Source of the DNA: Protula sp. h YS-2021
Lineage: Eukaryota > Annelida > Polychaeta > Sabellida > Serpulidae
Direction of reading: 5' to 3'
Length of the DNA stretch: 64,000 nucleotides
Assembly (NCBI GenBank): GCA_949752745.1
Contig: OX457027.1
Coordinates: 78,361,214 to 78,425,213 of the forward strand
In this document: piece after piece, positions 1-7,283 of the stretch
How the letters are laid out: the number at the start of each line of letters is the position of its first letter
Numbering within the stretch: position 1 is the stretch's first letter
Translations under genes and position numbers: made by a program
The notes under the pieces: generated by a model
What the model was told of the DNA's origin: nothing
The model's input: only the letters and a program-made list of their open reading frames with translations
Databases searched by the model: none

Positions 1-387
1 ATCACCATCACTTCTTCTTAATACATCAATGATTTCAAAAGGACTATGTCCTCGAGCTCTTTGAATTATATAATACACACAATAAAATCCACATGTAGAG
101 GATATCGGTGTTTGCAATGGAACTGAATTATAAATGAAATTAAACTTTAAAAACTTATTCAAACGACTGTCTATAGGTAAAAGTCCATAAGAGTCAAAAT
201 ATTCTGCAGGGTCTTCGTCATAATATACTGCCACCCAATGCTCTCCTGGCTCATCATGATCGTCTGTGTTGATGACATAGGCACCGCGTTGTAAAGATGG
301 TAACTGGTCCATGGCAAACACACCTTGAAACAAGTCTTTTGTCGTGGCATCATGGGATAGGATGGCTTCTATCTGCTTCGTGTTCAT
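1..387 (-). CDS. Adenain-like cysteine protease, partial (runs off left edge)
   Basis: The minus-strand frame from an ATG at 387 stays open for 129 codons to the window edge, so the C-terminus is missing. It shows the layout of the adenovirus/Polinton maturation protease (peptidase C5): His in an EHWVAVYYD context (residue 50), Asp in FDSYG (residue 65) and the nucleophile Cys in STCGFYC (residue 99). The family cleaves capsid and core precursors during virion maturation. The ATG overlaps the stop of the upstream capsid gene as ATGA (384-387). A 60-aa frame inside this region (171-353) is a shadow of this gene. Family assignment is by motif order and spacing, without a database search. Confidence 0.85.
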   Translation of the reverse strand, partial: MNTKQIEAILSHDATTKDLFQGVFAMDQLPSLQRGAYVINTDDHDEPGEHWVAVYYDEDPAEYFDSYGLLPIDSRLNKFLKFNFIYNSVPLQTPISSTCGFYCVYYIIQRARGHSPFEIIDVLRRSDGD

Positions 388-1757
388 GACTGGTAGTCGA
401 ATTGAATGCTACGATTTGCACTTATTTCAACAATGTTATCAAATTCAGCATACACTATAACATTGGCTGTATTTTGCAAGGCACCAGCAAAATTCATTTC
501 TAGTCTCAAATTCCCATGTTTGATAAGGGCATAATGATCAGCACCATCATAATCAGGTGTTAAGTCAAAAGAAAATAAAGAATAACCTCTAGGCCAATCT
601 TCCCGTTTTATAATCGAACTTTTCTCACCATCCAGTCTATCAAAAGATTTGTAAAGTGTTTCAAAAGCATCAAGATATTTGCCTCGATTTATATCAAGCT
701 TGAGAGGTTTTGATAGGACTGGTTCACCATCAGAGTAAAGCTGCATAAAGTTAAGATTGAAATGTTCAAAATTGTATGGATTTCTCAATACTGTTCCAGC
801 AAAGGATTCATTATGAACCATTCCAATGACAATACGTTTTGGTAATTGGCCTAAAAAGATACTATCTTTCACAAAAGATTGAAATCCAGTTGGAATAGCT
901 AAAACTTTACATTCTTTTCTAGTAACAATAAACTTAGCAGGACTTTTCATCAACGCATCTGCATGTCCCAACTGAATACCTGGACTAACCCTCACTTTGC
1001 GAATGGTTAAAAACGCTTCTCTGACTTCTACTTTAAAACCATTATTTGCAGCCATTAATACATATTCATCTTTTTGTCTATGTAAGCGTAATTTCATACT
1101 AACACCATTGGGAAGATAACGATCCTGCTCAAACAAATCTACCCTTAAACCACCTGTAAGCATAAACTCACGGCTTAGACGTGTATACAAATAGCGATTA
1201 TGTAAACCATTATTTCCTGTTTCAGCTATATCACCACCTTCAATATTTACATGAAAACCTGATACATATCTTTCATGATTAGGTCTTTTCACCTCATGAG
1301 TATTCATTGACCCAGCAGTATCTTTATAGATGAGACGCATAGAGCGCTCAGAATTGAGACTTTCTTCCGAGTCATGAACGAGATGAGATATGATACTGGT
1401 ATAACCATGGGTATTGTTACTATGTGATACCAATCGATCATTTAGAAATAATTCAATATTAGACCATAACCCATTGAACAAATCATTGATACATGACACG
1501 TTATCATCTACACCACACGGTGTTCCATCAACTTTTACAATATGGCATACAATATGGAGTTTACTGTTCTTTAAATCTAGATATTCTTCTGTACTCGCAG
1601 GAATGTAGAATTCTATTGGAGCACCCTCTCTAATGGTAGTCATTGGTTGATAGTCTACATTATAACTTTTTTCTACAGCAGTTTGCGTTGGTGGTATGTG
1701 AAACCATTCTAATGGAGAAAGGCTACATTCACAAGAATGATTATGAATTAAAGACAT
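384..1757 (-). CDS. Major capsid protein candidate (hexon-like, double jelly-roll)
   Basis: A 457-aa protein rich in beta-type segments with no membrane segment. It lies between a pX/pVI-like peptide and the protease, the usual place of the hexon-like major capsid gene in Maverick/Polinton and adintovirus genomes. It resembles the family known from invertebrate genomes as F54H12.2-like, which I recall as transposon-derived and associated with these elements. The start Met follows the upstream stop by 2 nt, and its own stop is shared with the protease start (ATGA). The frame is intact over 1.37 kb, which argues for recent activity or selection. The jelly-roll fold is inferred from context and family memory; a structure prediction would settle it. 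Confidence 0.7.
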   Translation of the reverse strand: MSLIHNHSCECSLSPLEWFHIPPTQTAVEKSYNVDYQPMTTIREGAPIEFYIPASTEEYLDLKNSKLHIVCHIVKVDGTPCGVDDNVSCINDLFNGLWSNIELFLNDRLVSHSNNTHGYTSIISHLVHDSEESLNSERSMRLIYKDTAGSMNTHEVKRPNHERYVSGFHVNIEGGDIAETGNNGLHNRYLYTRLSREFMLTGGLRVDLFEQDRYLPNGVSMKLRLHRQKDEYVLMAANNGFKVEVREAFLTIRKVRVSPGIQLGHADALMKSPAKFIVTRKECKVLAIPTGFQSFVKDSIFLGQLPKRIVIGMVHNESFAGTVLRNPYNFEHFNLNFMQLYSDGEPVLSKPLKLDINRGKYLDAFETLYKSFDRLDGEKSSIIKREDWPRGYSLFSFDLTPDYDGADHYALIKHGNLRLEMNFAGALQNTANVIVYAEFDNIVEISANRSIQFDYQS

Positions 1758-1759
1758 GA

Positions 1760-2116
1760 TTAAAAAATATCTTTCTTATGTTTTTTTGATGTTATCCGTT
1801 TAGCTGCCTTTCGCCTTCTGACACGTTTTGCTCGTTTCGGTCTCTTTTGTCCTCGTAACCCACCACCAAACATACGTTGTGCTACTCGACCTGTAACATC
1901 TTTCGCGATATCTTTTGCAGCCCTTTTAAGATGTGGTGCAACGATTTTAGCCCCTGTCTTAAGCAGTGGAATAGCTTTTCGAGCCAATGATCCCAGTATT
2001 GAACCAATACCATCTCCATATTGTATTCGCGCTCCTTTAAATCCTGGTAATTCTCCACCCACTTGACGAAAAAAATGGTTGCGATAAATAGATGGATTGT
2101 GTGTGTATGCTTTCAT
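1760..2116 (-). CDS. pX/pVI-like basic virion core or membrane-active peptide
   Basis: 118 aa. Residues about 19-72 form a Gly-rich head (GGELPGF...GDGIGSILGSLAR) followed by an amphipathic stretch (AIPLLKTGAKIVAPHLKRAA). The C-terminus from about 88 is nearly all Lys/Arg and would act as a nuclear localisation and DNA-binding tail. This layout matches the pX/pVI-like small virion proteins of adenoviruses and adintoviruses, which condense DNA or disrupt membranes. The ATG overlaps the upstream stop (ATGA, 2113-2116), and the capsid gene starts 2 nt after its stop. The role is inferred from composition and position. Confidence 0.65.
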   Translation of the reverse strand: MKAYTHNPSIYRNHFFRQVGGELPGFKGARIQYGDGIGSILGSLARKAIPLLKTGAKIVAPHLKRAAKDIAKDVTGRVAQRMFGGGLRGQKRPKRAKRVRRRKAAKRITSKKHKKDIF

Positions 2117-2877
2117 AATGCTTTTGGTCGAAAATGAAGTTTACAGATCACCTTCCCAGTTTGAAATGGAACATTATGGTCTGTGTCATCCTTAATATTC
2201 ATTTCTATCACGTCAAATTTGGATGTGTTTACAGGAACATAATGAGGTTCTCCATAAGTTTTCATGATAATGTCTCCATCATGTCCTTGTATTGCAACAG
2301 AACGTAGCAAAGGAACATAATAATCACCAACAACTTGTGGCTCACAAATACTACAATACACATAAAGTGTATAAAACCCCTGTTTCACATCAGCTTTATA
2401 TTCAGCTGTACACGTTTCAGTATACCATTGATCTGGGATAAATCCTAAAATCTCAGCTAATCCAGTGGAGAATGACACTTCAAAGCCGTATTTTAGATAT
2501 AGAAAAACGCGTCGTCTAATTTTATCATACTTTATCCGAATACCTTCTTTAAGGTCATCTTTCATAGAATTAGTTGCTTCTTCATTGACTGCATGACATA
2601 TTTCTTGTATGGATCTGTAGTAACCATAAGGAATATTGATTGTGCCAAGAACAATATCATTCAGTGGTTGTTGTCGATACTGAATAGAATAGTCCATTCC
2701 ATGTCTCATGGTTGTCCATGTATGTGGATATTGAATTTCAGCTAATGCCACTTCATATTTTCCGTTCAGATAGATGGTTCGAGGCATACGAATTTGATAA
2801 TTCGAAGTCTTGTTGTTGGGATAATAGTTCATACTAGCATTGCTGGGTAAAGTAATGTAAAAACTTGTTGACTCCAT
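2113..2877 (-). CDS. Minor capsid (penton-like) protein candidate
   Basis: 254 aa opening with MESTSFYITLPSNASMNYYP, then a segment with KYEVALAEIQYPHTW. I recognise this N-terminal pattern from proteins that travel with F54H12.2-like capsid genes in invertebrate Maverick-like elements. Alternating hydrophobic strands and the lack of membrane segments fit a jelly-roll minor capsid or penton. It ends in ATGA overlap with the pX-like gene. About 55 nt of AT-rich sequence separate it from the 69-aa gene, one of the few real gaps in the late block. Identity as penton is inferred from order and size. Confidence 0.55.
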   Translation of the reverse strand: MESTSFYITLPSNASMNYYPNNKTSNYQIRMPRTIYLNGKYEVALAEIQYPHTWTTMRHGMDYSIQYRQQPLNDIVLGTINIPYGYYRSIQEICHAVNEEATNSMKDDLKEGIRIKYDKIRRRVFLYLKYGFEVSFSTGLAEILGFIPDQWYTETCTAEYKADVKQGFYTLYVYCSICEPQVVGDYYVPLLRSVAIQGHDGDIIMKTYGEPHYVPVNTSKFDVIEMNIKDDTDHNVPFQTGKVICKLHFRPKAL

Positions 2878-2931
2878 GACAGCTAAATCGTTTATGTGAT
2901 GTAGATAGACTAGATGTGTATATACATTACT

Positions 2932-3141
2932 TCATGTTTGACACTCTTCATCCTCACTTTCTACATTGCTGTCTACATTATTGTCTAAATTGTTATCTAC
3001 ATGATCTAAATTGGTATCTACTACTTCTCCCTGACAACAAGCACTAACACACCTAATTTTTACAGGAATAGTATTTTTATTTCCATTTTCTTTACAACAA
3101 CAGCACCATAGCTCTTTAATCCATGTTAAAAAGTTTCCCAT
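2932..3141 (-). CDS. Small protein with N-myristoylation/palmitoylation-type N-terminus
   Basis: 69 aa beginning MGNFLTWIKELWCCCCKE. Gly2 in an MGNxxT context is a classic N-myristoylation signal, and the run of four Cys at about 13-16 would be a palmitoylation cluster. The C-terminal half is Asp/Asn-rich and acidic, with repeated VDxNxD/VDNNLD units. The ATG sits inside the 3' end of the 197-aa gene (16-nt overlap), consistent with the compact layout around it. No family is recognised. A membrane-anchored virion or exit factor is an inference from the acylation signals only. Confidence 0.6.
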   Translation of the reverse strand: MGNFLTWIKELWCCCCKENGNKNTIPVKIRCVSACCQGEVVDTNLDHVDNNLDNNVDSNVESEDEECQT

Positions 3142-3719
3142 CCTTCTGGAAACAATCTTTGTTGACGTTGTTGTTGCTCTTTTGTAATATCTTCACGAGT
3201 TGTCTTTTTGCCAAAAACAGTTTTTGGAATATTAGCGTCTACAATTTCCTCAATAAACTGCTTCCAACCACGCGGTGGTTCTCGTCGTTCTTTTCTTTTT
3301 GTAGCAACCAATGCTTCTTTCAACAAATCAATAATGTTAGAATTTGTAATGACAGTACCTGTTTTTAAAACAAGTTCATTTTTATCTGTCCATCTCGTAC
3401 CATATTTCTTAAGTTCTGCCAGAAGTTGTGTTAGTTTTACATGATAAATTGGCTGAAAATGGTTTAGAAACTGTTGAGACTTTTCTGATTTTTCTGCATT
3501 AGATGCTGTAACAGACTTTTGTCGTTGTTGTTGTTGTGATTGAATTGTTCGTAAATGACGTCCAAGCACTTGAGACATTTCTATTGCTTTTTCACGAGTT
3601 CGTTTCCCACGTAAAAGTTTATTCACTTTCGTTTTGATTTCAACATCTTTTCCCTTCTTTTCTAACAACATTTTATATTCATATTCAGGAATGAGAACCA
3701 TTTTCAAAGTATGTTTCAT
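3126..3719 (-). CDS. Basic, Gln-rich structural-type protein of the Maverick-like element
   Basis: 197 aa, strongly basic, with coiled-coil-like and Gln-rich stretches (SQQQQRQK at about 61, EQQQRQQR near the end). The N-terminus reads MVLIPEYEYKMLLEKK a few residues in. I recognise this opening from proteins next to the packaging ATPase and small basic protein in invertebrate Maverick-like elements, but no function is known to me. Start and stop overlap both neighbours (ATGA at 3716-3719, and 16 nt with the 69-aa gene). A scaffold or DNA-associated core protein is plausible. Confidence 0.6.
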   Translation of the reverse strand: MKHTLKMVLIPEYEYKMLLEKKGKDVEIKTKVNKLLRGKRTREKAIEMSQVLGRHLRTIQSQQQQRQKSVTASNAEKSEKSQQFLNHFQPIYHVKLTQLLAELKKYGTRWTDKNELVLKTGTVITNSNIIDLLKEALVATKRKERREPPRGWKQFIEEIVDANIPKTVFGKKTTREDITKEQQQRQQRLFPEGWETF

Positions 3720-4042
3720 TTTAACAGCAACTGAGCTAACAAGGGTAATGCAAATTTAGCAATAGCTCCAATAAATCCTCCTTTCTGATTAACCAACTTC
3801 TTTTTTCTTCGAAGTGATATCTTCTTATTTGCCAGTGTACGTAGGGTATGACGTTCACGCTTGAATAACTTATACCTTTTTGAGCTTAAGGGTAAATGTC
3901 CTCGCAATATATTCAAACAAATTTCAAACAAGCTAGTTAATTCCTCCTTAGTAGCTTGTTGTAGTAAGGATTTACGTCGTTTAGGCCCGCTGCGTGCAAG
4001 CAAGTGAAGGAAAGGTTGATTCGCTTGAATACGTTTAGACAT
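3716..4042 (-). CDS. Small basic protein with hydrophobic C-terminus
   Basis: 108 aa. The first 85 residues are Lys/Arg/Leu-rich and helical. The C-terminus is GGFIGAIAKFALPLLAQLLLK, a Gly-Gly-Phe turn followed by an amphipathic hydrophobic helix. Similar small proteins accompany the packaging ATPase in related elements. The C-terminus resembles membrane-active viral peptides, so membrane disruption or virion assembly is possible. The ATG lies within the last codons of the ATPase gene (8-nt overlap), and the stop overlaps the 197-aa start. Confidence 0.6.
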   Translation of the reverse strand: MSKRIQANQPFLHLLARSGPKRRKSLLQQATKEELTSLFEICLNILRGHLPLSSKRYKLFKRERHTLRTLANKKISLRRKKKLVNQKGGFIGAIAKFALPLLAQLLLK

Positions 4043-4694
4043 CTTGGCTGCGAATGGTTAAGTGACTTGGTTCTTGTTCATACGCCACCTTATCAACATA
4101 TACGTAATGTGTATCTTTTGGTAAAATGCCTGTACGAATACGTAGTTGATCATTTGTCTTCGGCTTCAAATCAATGAATAAATAGCCGTGAGGTTTGCTG
4201 GTAGCATCTTGATAGGCTTCTATGAGAAATTGAGATTTTCCAGGATACATTTGTCGCGCTAATGTACTTATTTGTTGACTGTCTCTAGGATTTTTAAACA
4301 GAATGATGTAATGTGTATTCAAACTAATATTACGCATTTCTCTACCATGATGAAACAAATTATGCACAATAAAAATAATGCTTAGATTTTGATGACTGCT
4401 GCCAACACTAAATAGACGTGTCATGCGTTCATCACTATGACATTTGGTCATTAAGTCATCAATGATGAGTAAGTTTGGTTTTTTCGGGTTAAAACGCTCC
4501 TCAATGTTATCTGGAATGCCTTGGTAAAATTCCACACCTTTCATTCCCTTATACAAAGGCTGATCTGCTGCATAGAGCCATAAAATTGTTTTTGGAGAGG
4601 GTTTAATTAACTTTTGTTCTAGAATTTCTCTAACTAGAGAAGTTTTACCACTGCCTGTAGGTCCAGAGACCAAACACGTGAATGGATGCTTCAT
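4035..4694 (-). CDS. FtsK/HerA-type DNA-packaging ATPase
   Basis: 219 aa from the ATG at 4694. The open frame continues upstream to a TTG at 4721, but the ATG overlaps the integrase stop as ATGA and is the better start. Walker A is SGPTGSGKTSL at residues about 10-20, and Walker B is NLLIIDDLM near residue 80. A conserved downstream segment contains HNLFHHG and RNISLNTHYIILFKNPRD, typical of the A32/FtsK-like packaging ATPases of Polintons, adintoviruses and nucleocytoplasmic viruses. It would pump genomic DNA into the procapsid. Confidence 0.85.
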   Translation of the reverse strand: MKHPFTCLVSGPTGSGKTSLVREILEQKLIKPSPKTILWLYAADQPLYKGMKGVEFYQGIPDNIEERFNPKKPNLLIIDDLMTKCHSDERMTRLFSVGSSHQNLSIIFIVHNLFHHGREMRNISLNTHYIILFKNPRDSQQISTLARQMYPGKSQFLIEAYQDATSKPHGYLFIDLKPKTNDQLRIRTGILPKDTHYVYVDKVAYEQEPSHLTIRSQDV

Positions 4695-5794
4695 TTTCGA
4701 ATATCTGTTTCTTTCACCCAACTGTTAAACTTCTTTGGCCAACCTAACCACTTCACAAATAATTCTTTAACACCTCGTCTTTTTCGTGTTTTCAAGACCT
4801 TTTCAATTCTGTAGACTGATTCAATATCTTTTGTCACTTTCTGCAGTTCTTCTTCATAAAAATGTCCGTCAATATCTTCATCCAAAAAGTCTTTCACACG
4901 ATACAAGTGTATTTCCTGCTTCTTACAACGATGTGTGATAATGAACACTTCTTGCGTCCACTTTATATGATAATCCCGTTGAAATACATATTTCATGTGA
5001 GAAATGCGAACCTGATCACCAATTTTAAATTTGTAGGGTTTTTTCTTCTTCTTTGGTTTTAATTTCAATTTGTCTACATACATATACTTCCACACTTTCG
5101 ATTCTATGTCTTTACGAATATCTGCAGGAGCATACTTATTAGGGAGGGAGCCATGAGGTCTATGGTTATAATTATACACTAAGTCTGGAAGGATGTCCAT
5201 ATATCGATACGTTTGATTATGAAGGAAATATCGATACATCATTCCCTTTAGAGTACGAATGACTCTCTCAGCAAAGTTGGCTTTGGCTTCATTCTTTGTC
5301 GTATAGGCATGTATTCCCTCCTTCTTCAAAAATGCTTTTACCCATCTGTTTTTAAATTCAGTTCCTTTATCTGACCTTAGAGTTCGTGGTCTTCGTTGTG
5401 TTTCATGAAAAATCTTTTGAAAGGCTTCTATGACGCTGGTATGTGATTTATTAGGCATTGGCTGCACCCACAAATATTTGGAAAACACATCAATGACAAC
5501 TAATAAAAAGTGGGTGTCATCATTATAGGAAGCTATGTTTCCCATGTCAGCTAAATCAATATCCCACATGTCATCAATTCCACGTGTAATGACACGTTGC
5601 CTTTTAAACCTGTATTTTACAGGTTGTAGTAAACTGAAGGCATCTTGATCCTGTAACCATTTCTTCACTTGTGAATGAGTGACTGGTTGATCATGTTTTT
5701 TTAATATGTGATATAGTTTGTAAGGACCAGCAAATGCCCCGGATTGACCAGGTTTAAAGTAAATATTGGTTAAGTAGTCTTTCCACGTCGACAT
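4691..5794 (-). CDS. Retroviral-type integrase with C-terminal chromodomain
   Basis: 367 aa. The catalytic DDE triad is seen at Asp80 (WDIDLADM), Asp142 (LRSDKGTEF) and Glu176 (FAERVIRTLKG). An SH3-like basic region lies around 240-300 and a chromodomain at about 326-365 (VYRIEKVLKTR...FVKWLGWPKKFNSWV). This is the integrase class of Maverick/Polinton elements, related to the F54H12.3-like transposon-derived proteins. It would join the linear element to host DNA, and the chromodomain may steer it to modified histones. The frame and catalytic residues are intact. It is the first gene of the late block and follows a repeat-rich AT spacer. Confidence 0.92.
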   Translation of the reverse strand: MSTWKDYLTNIYFKPGQSGAFAGPYKLYHILKKHDQPVTHSQVKKWLQDQDAFSLLQPVKYRFKRQRVITRGIDDMWDIDLADMGNIASYNDDTHFLLVVIDVFSKYLWVQPMPNKSHTSVIEAFQKIFHETQRRPRTLRSDKGTEFKNRWVKAFLKKEGIHAYTTKNEAKANFAERVIRTLKGMMYRYFLHNQTYRYMDILPDLVYNYNHRPHGSLPNKYAPADIRKDIESKVWKYMYVDKLKLKPKKKKKPYKFKIGDQVRISHMKYVFQRDYHIKWTQEVFIITHRCKKQEIHLYRVKDFLDEDIDGHFYEEELQKVTKDIESVYRIEKVLKTRKRRGVKELFVKWLGWPKKFNSWVKETDIRK

Positions 5795-6023
5795 GTTAAC
5801 ACTAAATGATCAACACTTGTTAACATATCTTGCATTTTATTTTATCAACATATCTTGCATTTTATCAACACATCTTCAATTTTATCAACATATCTTAAAT
5901 TTTATAAAAGCTCAATCAACATATCTTACAAATCAAGTATTGATACAATGGTGTGAATAATTGGAGTCCATTGATCTTCAATGAACATTAACCAACAACT
6001 TAATTCATCAAATGTGATAGCAT
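5795..6023 (-). promoter_or_regulatory. AT-rich spacer with about five direct repeats, candidate late promoter
   Basis: Between about 5818 and 5935 a 20-bp unit recurs about five times (TCAACATATCTTGCATTTTA and variants). On the minus strand a TATAAAA sequence lies near 5899-5906, about 105 bp before the integrase ATG. This is the only gene-free spacer over 150 bp in the coding part of the element and separates the early-type from the late genes. A promoter or replication-linked control site is inferred. Confidence 0.45.
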
Positions 6024-6257
6024 CTACACCATATTTTTCACAGCGTTGATTGCATTATCTAACACTTTATCTAAATGAATGTAATATTTAGCTTCATTCC
6101 AATATGTATAGACACATGCAGAATGACAAGTATGTTCTGAACACTCTTCATTTTGACAAGCAGGACATACTAAACATGCAAACTTTTTTACAGCTAATAA
6201 CATTTCTTCACAATATGTCTTTTGCACAATATATTGTCTCAATGTAATGTCTGTCAT
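6024..6257 (-). CDS. 77-aa Cys/His-rich small protein
   Basis: The ATG at 6257 overlaps the stop of the upstream 95-aa gene as TAATG, so I prefer it to the GTG further upstream at 6281. Residues about 28-48 carry a dense Cys/His cluster (CLVCPACQNEECSEHTCHSAC) that could bind zinc. The remainder is helical. No family is recognised. Its position in the early-type block suggests a regulatory role. Confidence 0.5.
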   Translation of the reverse strand: MTDITLRQYIVQKTYCEEMLLAVKKFACLVCPACQNEECSEHTCHSACVYTYWNEAKYYIHLDKVLDNAINAVKNMV

Positions 6258-6544
6258 TATACTGCAATGTAGATTAACCACTCTCTCACTTCATCAAACA
6301 GTCTTGGATCATATCGAGCGAAGTGATATGCTGCTTCCACATCAAACTCCTCAGCTCCGTCAATGTTTGAAAACATACACTCTTTGATGAAATCCTCACG
6401 TAAGTTTGGTACACTTAACGTGGAATGCGCAAGTTCCCAATAAATGTCAAAGTGTTGCAGTTGTTGTTGAATAGATCCAAAACGCGCCAGTTCACTTATC
6501 ATGTAGTCCACATACTTGTCCTTGAAACACGTTTCTACATCCAT
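6257..6544 (-). CDS. 95-aa acidic helical small protein
   Basis: The protein starts MDVETCFKDKYVDYM and is acidic and helical throughout, with no recognisable motif. The stop is coupled to the 77-aa gene by TAATG. A TATA-like TTATATGG lies about 15-22 bp before the ATG. The function is unknown. Confidence 0.5.
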   Translation of the reverse strand: MDVETCFKDKYVDYMISELARFGSIQQQLQHFDIYWELAHSTLSVPNLREDFIKECMFSNIDGAEEFDVEAAYHFARYDPRLFDEVREWLIYIAV

Positions 6545-6608
6545 CTTTCACATATCCATATAACACGTCTGCACACTTTGACGGTTGGCAAACAAATGAC
6601 TCTCAGTC

Positions 6609-7229
6609 TTACTCCGCAGAAACAGTTAGTGAGCCGCACTTGTTGCAGAAGTTGTCTGGTTCACACAACTTGCAATTGTACTTGTGGCAGTGACAATCAT
6701 AATCCTCAGCATATCCGTAAGCACCACAATATTCACAGGTAAGTCCAAGTTGATTTTGCACATCCATATTCTCCAATTGAACTTCAGCCAGTCTTTTCTT
6801 GGATAGCTTTGACACTTTCATCCGATTGTCCTTTTGTAGCTTGATAGGAGTTTTCTTACCATGACATTCCGTGCATGGCAGTAAGGTTGAGGTTATGCTA
6901 TGGATTTCCTGAAGCAATGTCTCCCATTCACCATCATTCATGTTGATGTAAAACTTGTATTCTTTCCCTTCAAACAGTGATGTTTGCACAAAACTCACAT
7001 AGCGCATGTCCAAGTATGAAATGACTTCAAGCCATTTCGTTTGCGTTAAGTACAGTTTGAAGCCAATGTCACGTAATCTTGTCAAGTTCTGACACACAAT
7101 CTTCCACAAGGATGGTGATAAAGCAAGCCATCTCTCTCCACGTTTGATTCGAAGAAATAATCCAAATTGTCCATGCTCCACAGTAATGGTTAAGTTTGCA
7201 CTAATTTTAAAGCTGCTTGTCTTCTCCAT
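6609..7229 (-). CDS. Cys-rich early-type protein with possible PC4-like N-terminus
   Basis: 206 aa from the ATG at 7229 (MEKTSSFK). The frame opens upstream at a GTG, but that lies too close to the TATA box at 7269-7278. Residues about 5-55 (LTITVEHG-QFGLFLRIKR, then GERWLALSPSLWK) recall the PC4/p15 ssDNA-binding coactivator fold; this is weak and needs a profile search. The C-terminal half has CTECHG (119-124) and a Cys/His-rich end (CEYCGA...CHCHKYNCKLC...CNKCG, 165-199) that should bind two or more zinc ions. The context suggests a DNA-binding or transcription regulator of the element. Confidence 0.6.
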   Translation of the reverse strand: MEKTSSFKISANLTITVEHGQFGLFLRIKRGERWLALSPSLWKIVCQNLTRLRDIGFKLYLTQTKWLEVISYLDMRYVSFVQTSLFEGKEYKFYINMNDGEWETLLQEIHSITSTLLPCTECHGKKTPIKLQKDNRMKVSKLSKKRLAEVQLENMDVQNQLGLTCEYCGAYGYAEDYDCHCHKYNCKLCEPDNFCNKCGSLTVSAE

Positions 7230-7268
7230 GGCTGCGCGTCGAATGATGACTGCACTTGACACCTCACT

Positions 7269-7278
7269 CCTTTTATAT
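7269..7278 (-). promoter_or_regulatory. TATA box of the 206-aa Cys-rich gene
   Basis: The minus strand reads ATATAAAAGG, about 42 bp before the ATG at 7229 and just past the stop of the preceding gene (7284). It supports separate transcription of this gene and the ATG at 7229. Confidence 0.6.
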
Positions 7279-7283
7279 GGACA

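Noticed and set aside
171..353. 60-codon minus-strand frame at the left edge
   Set aside because: Out-of-frame shadow of the protease, whose own frame is open from 387 to the edge and shows the catalytic motifs.
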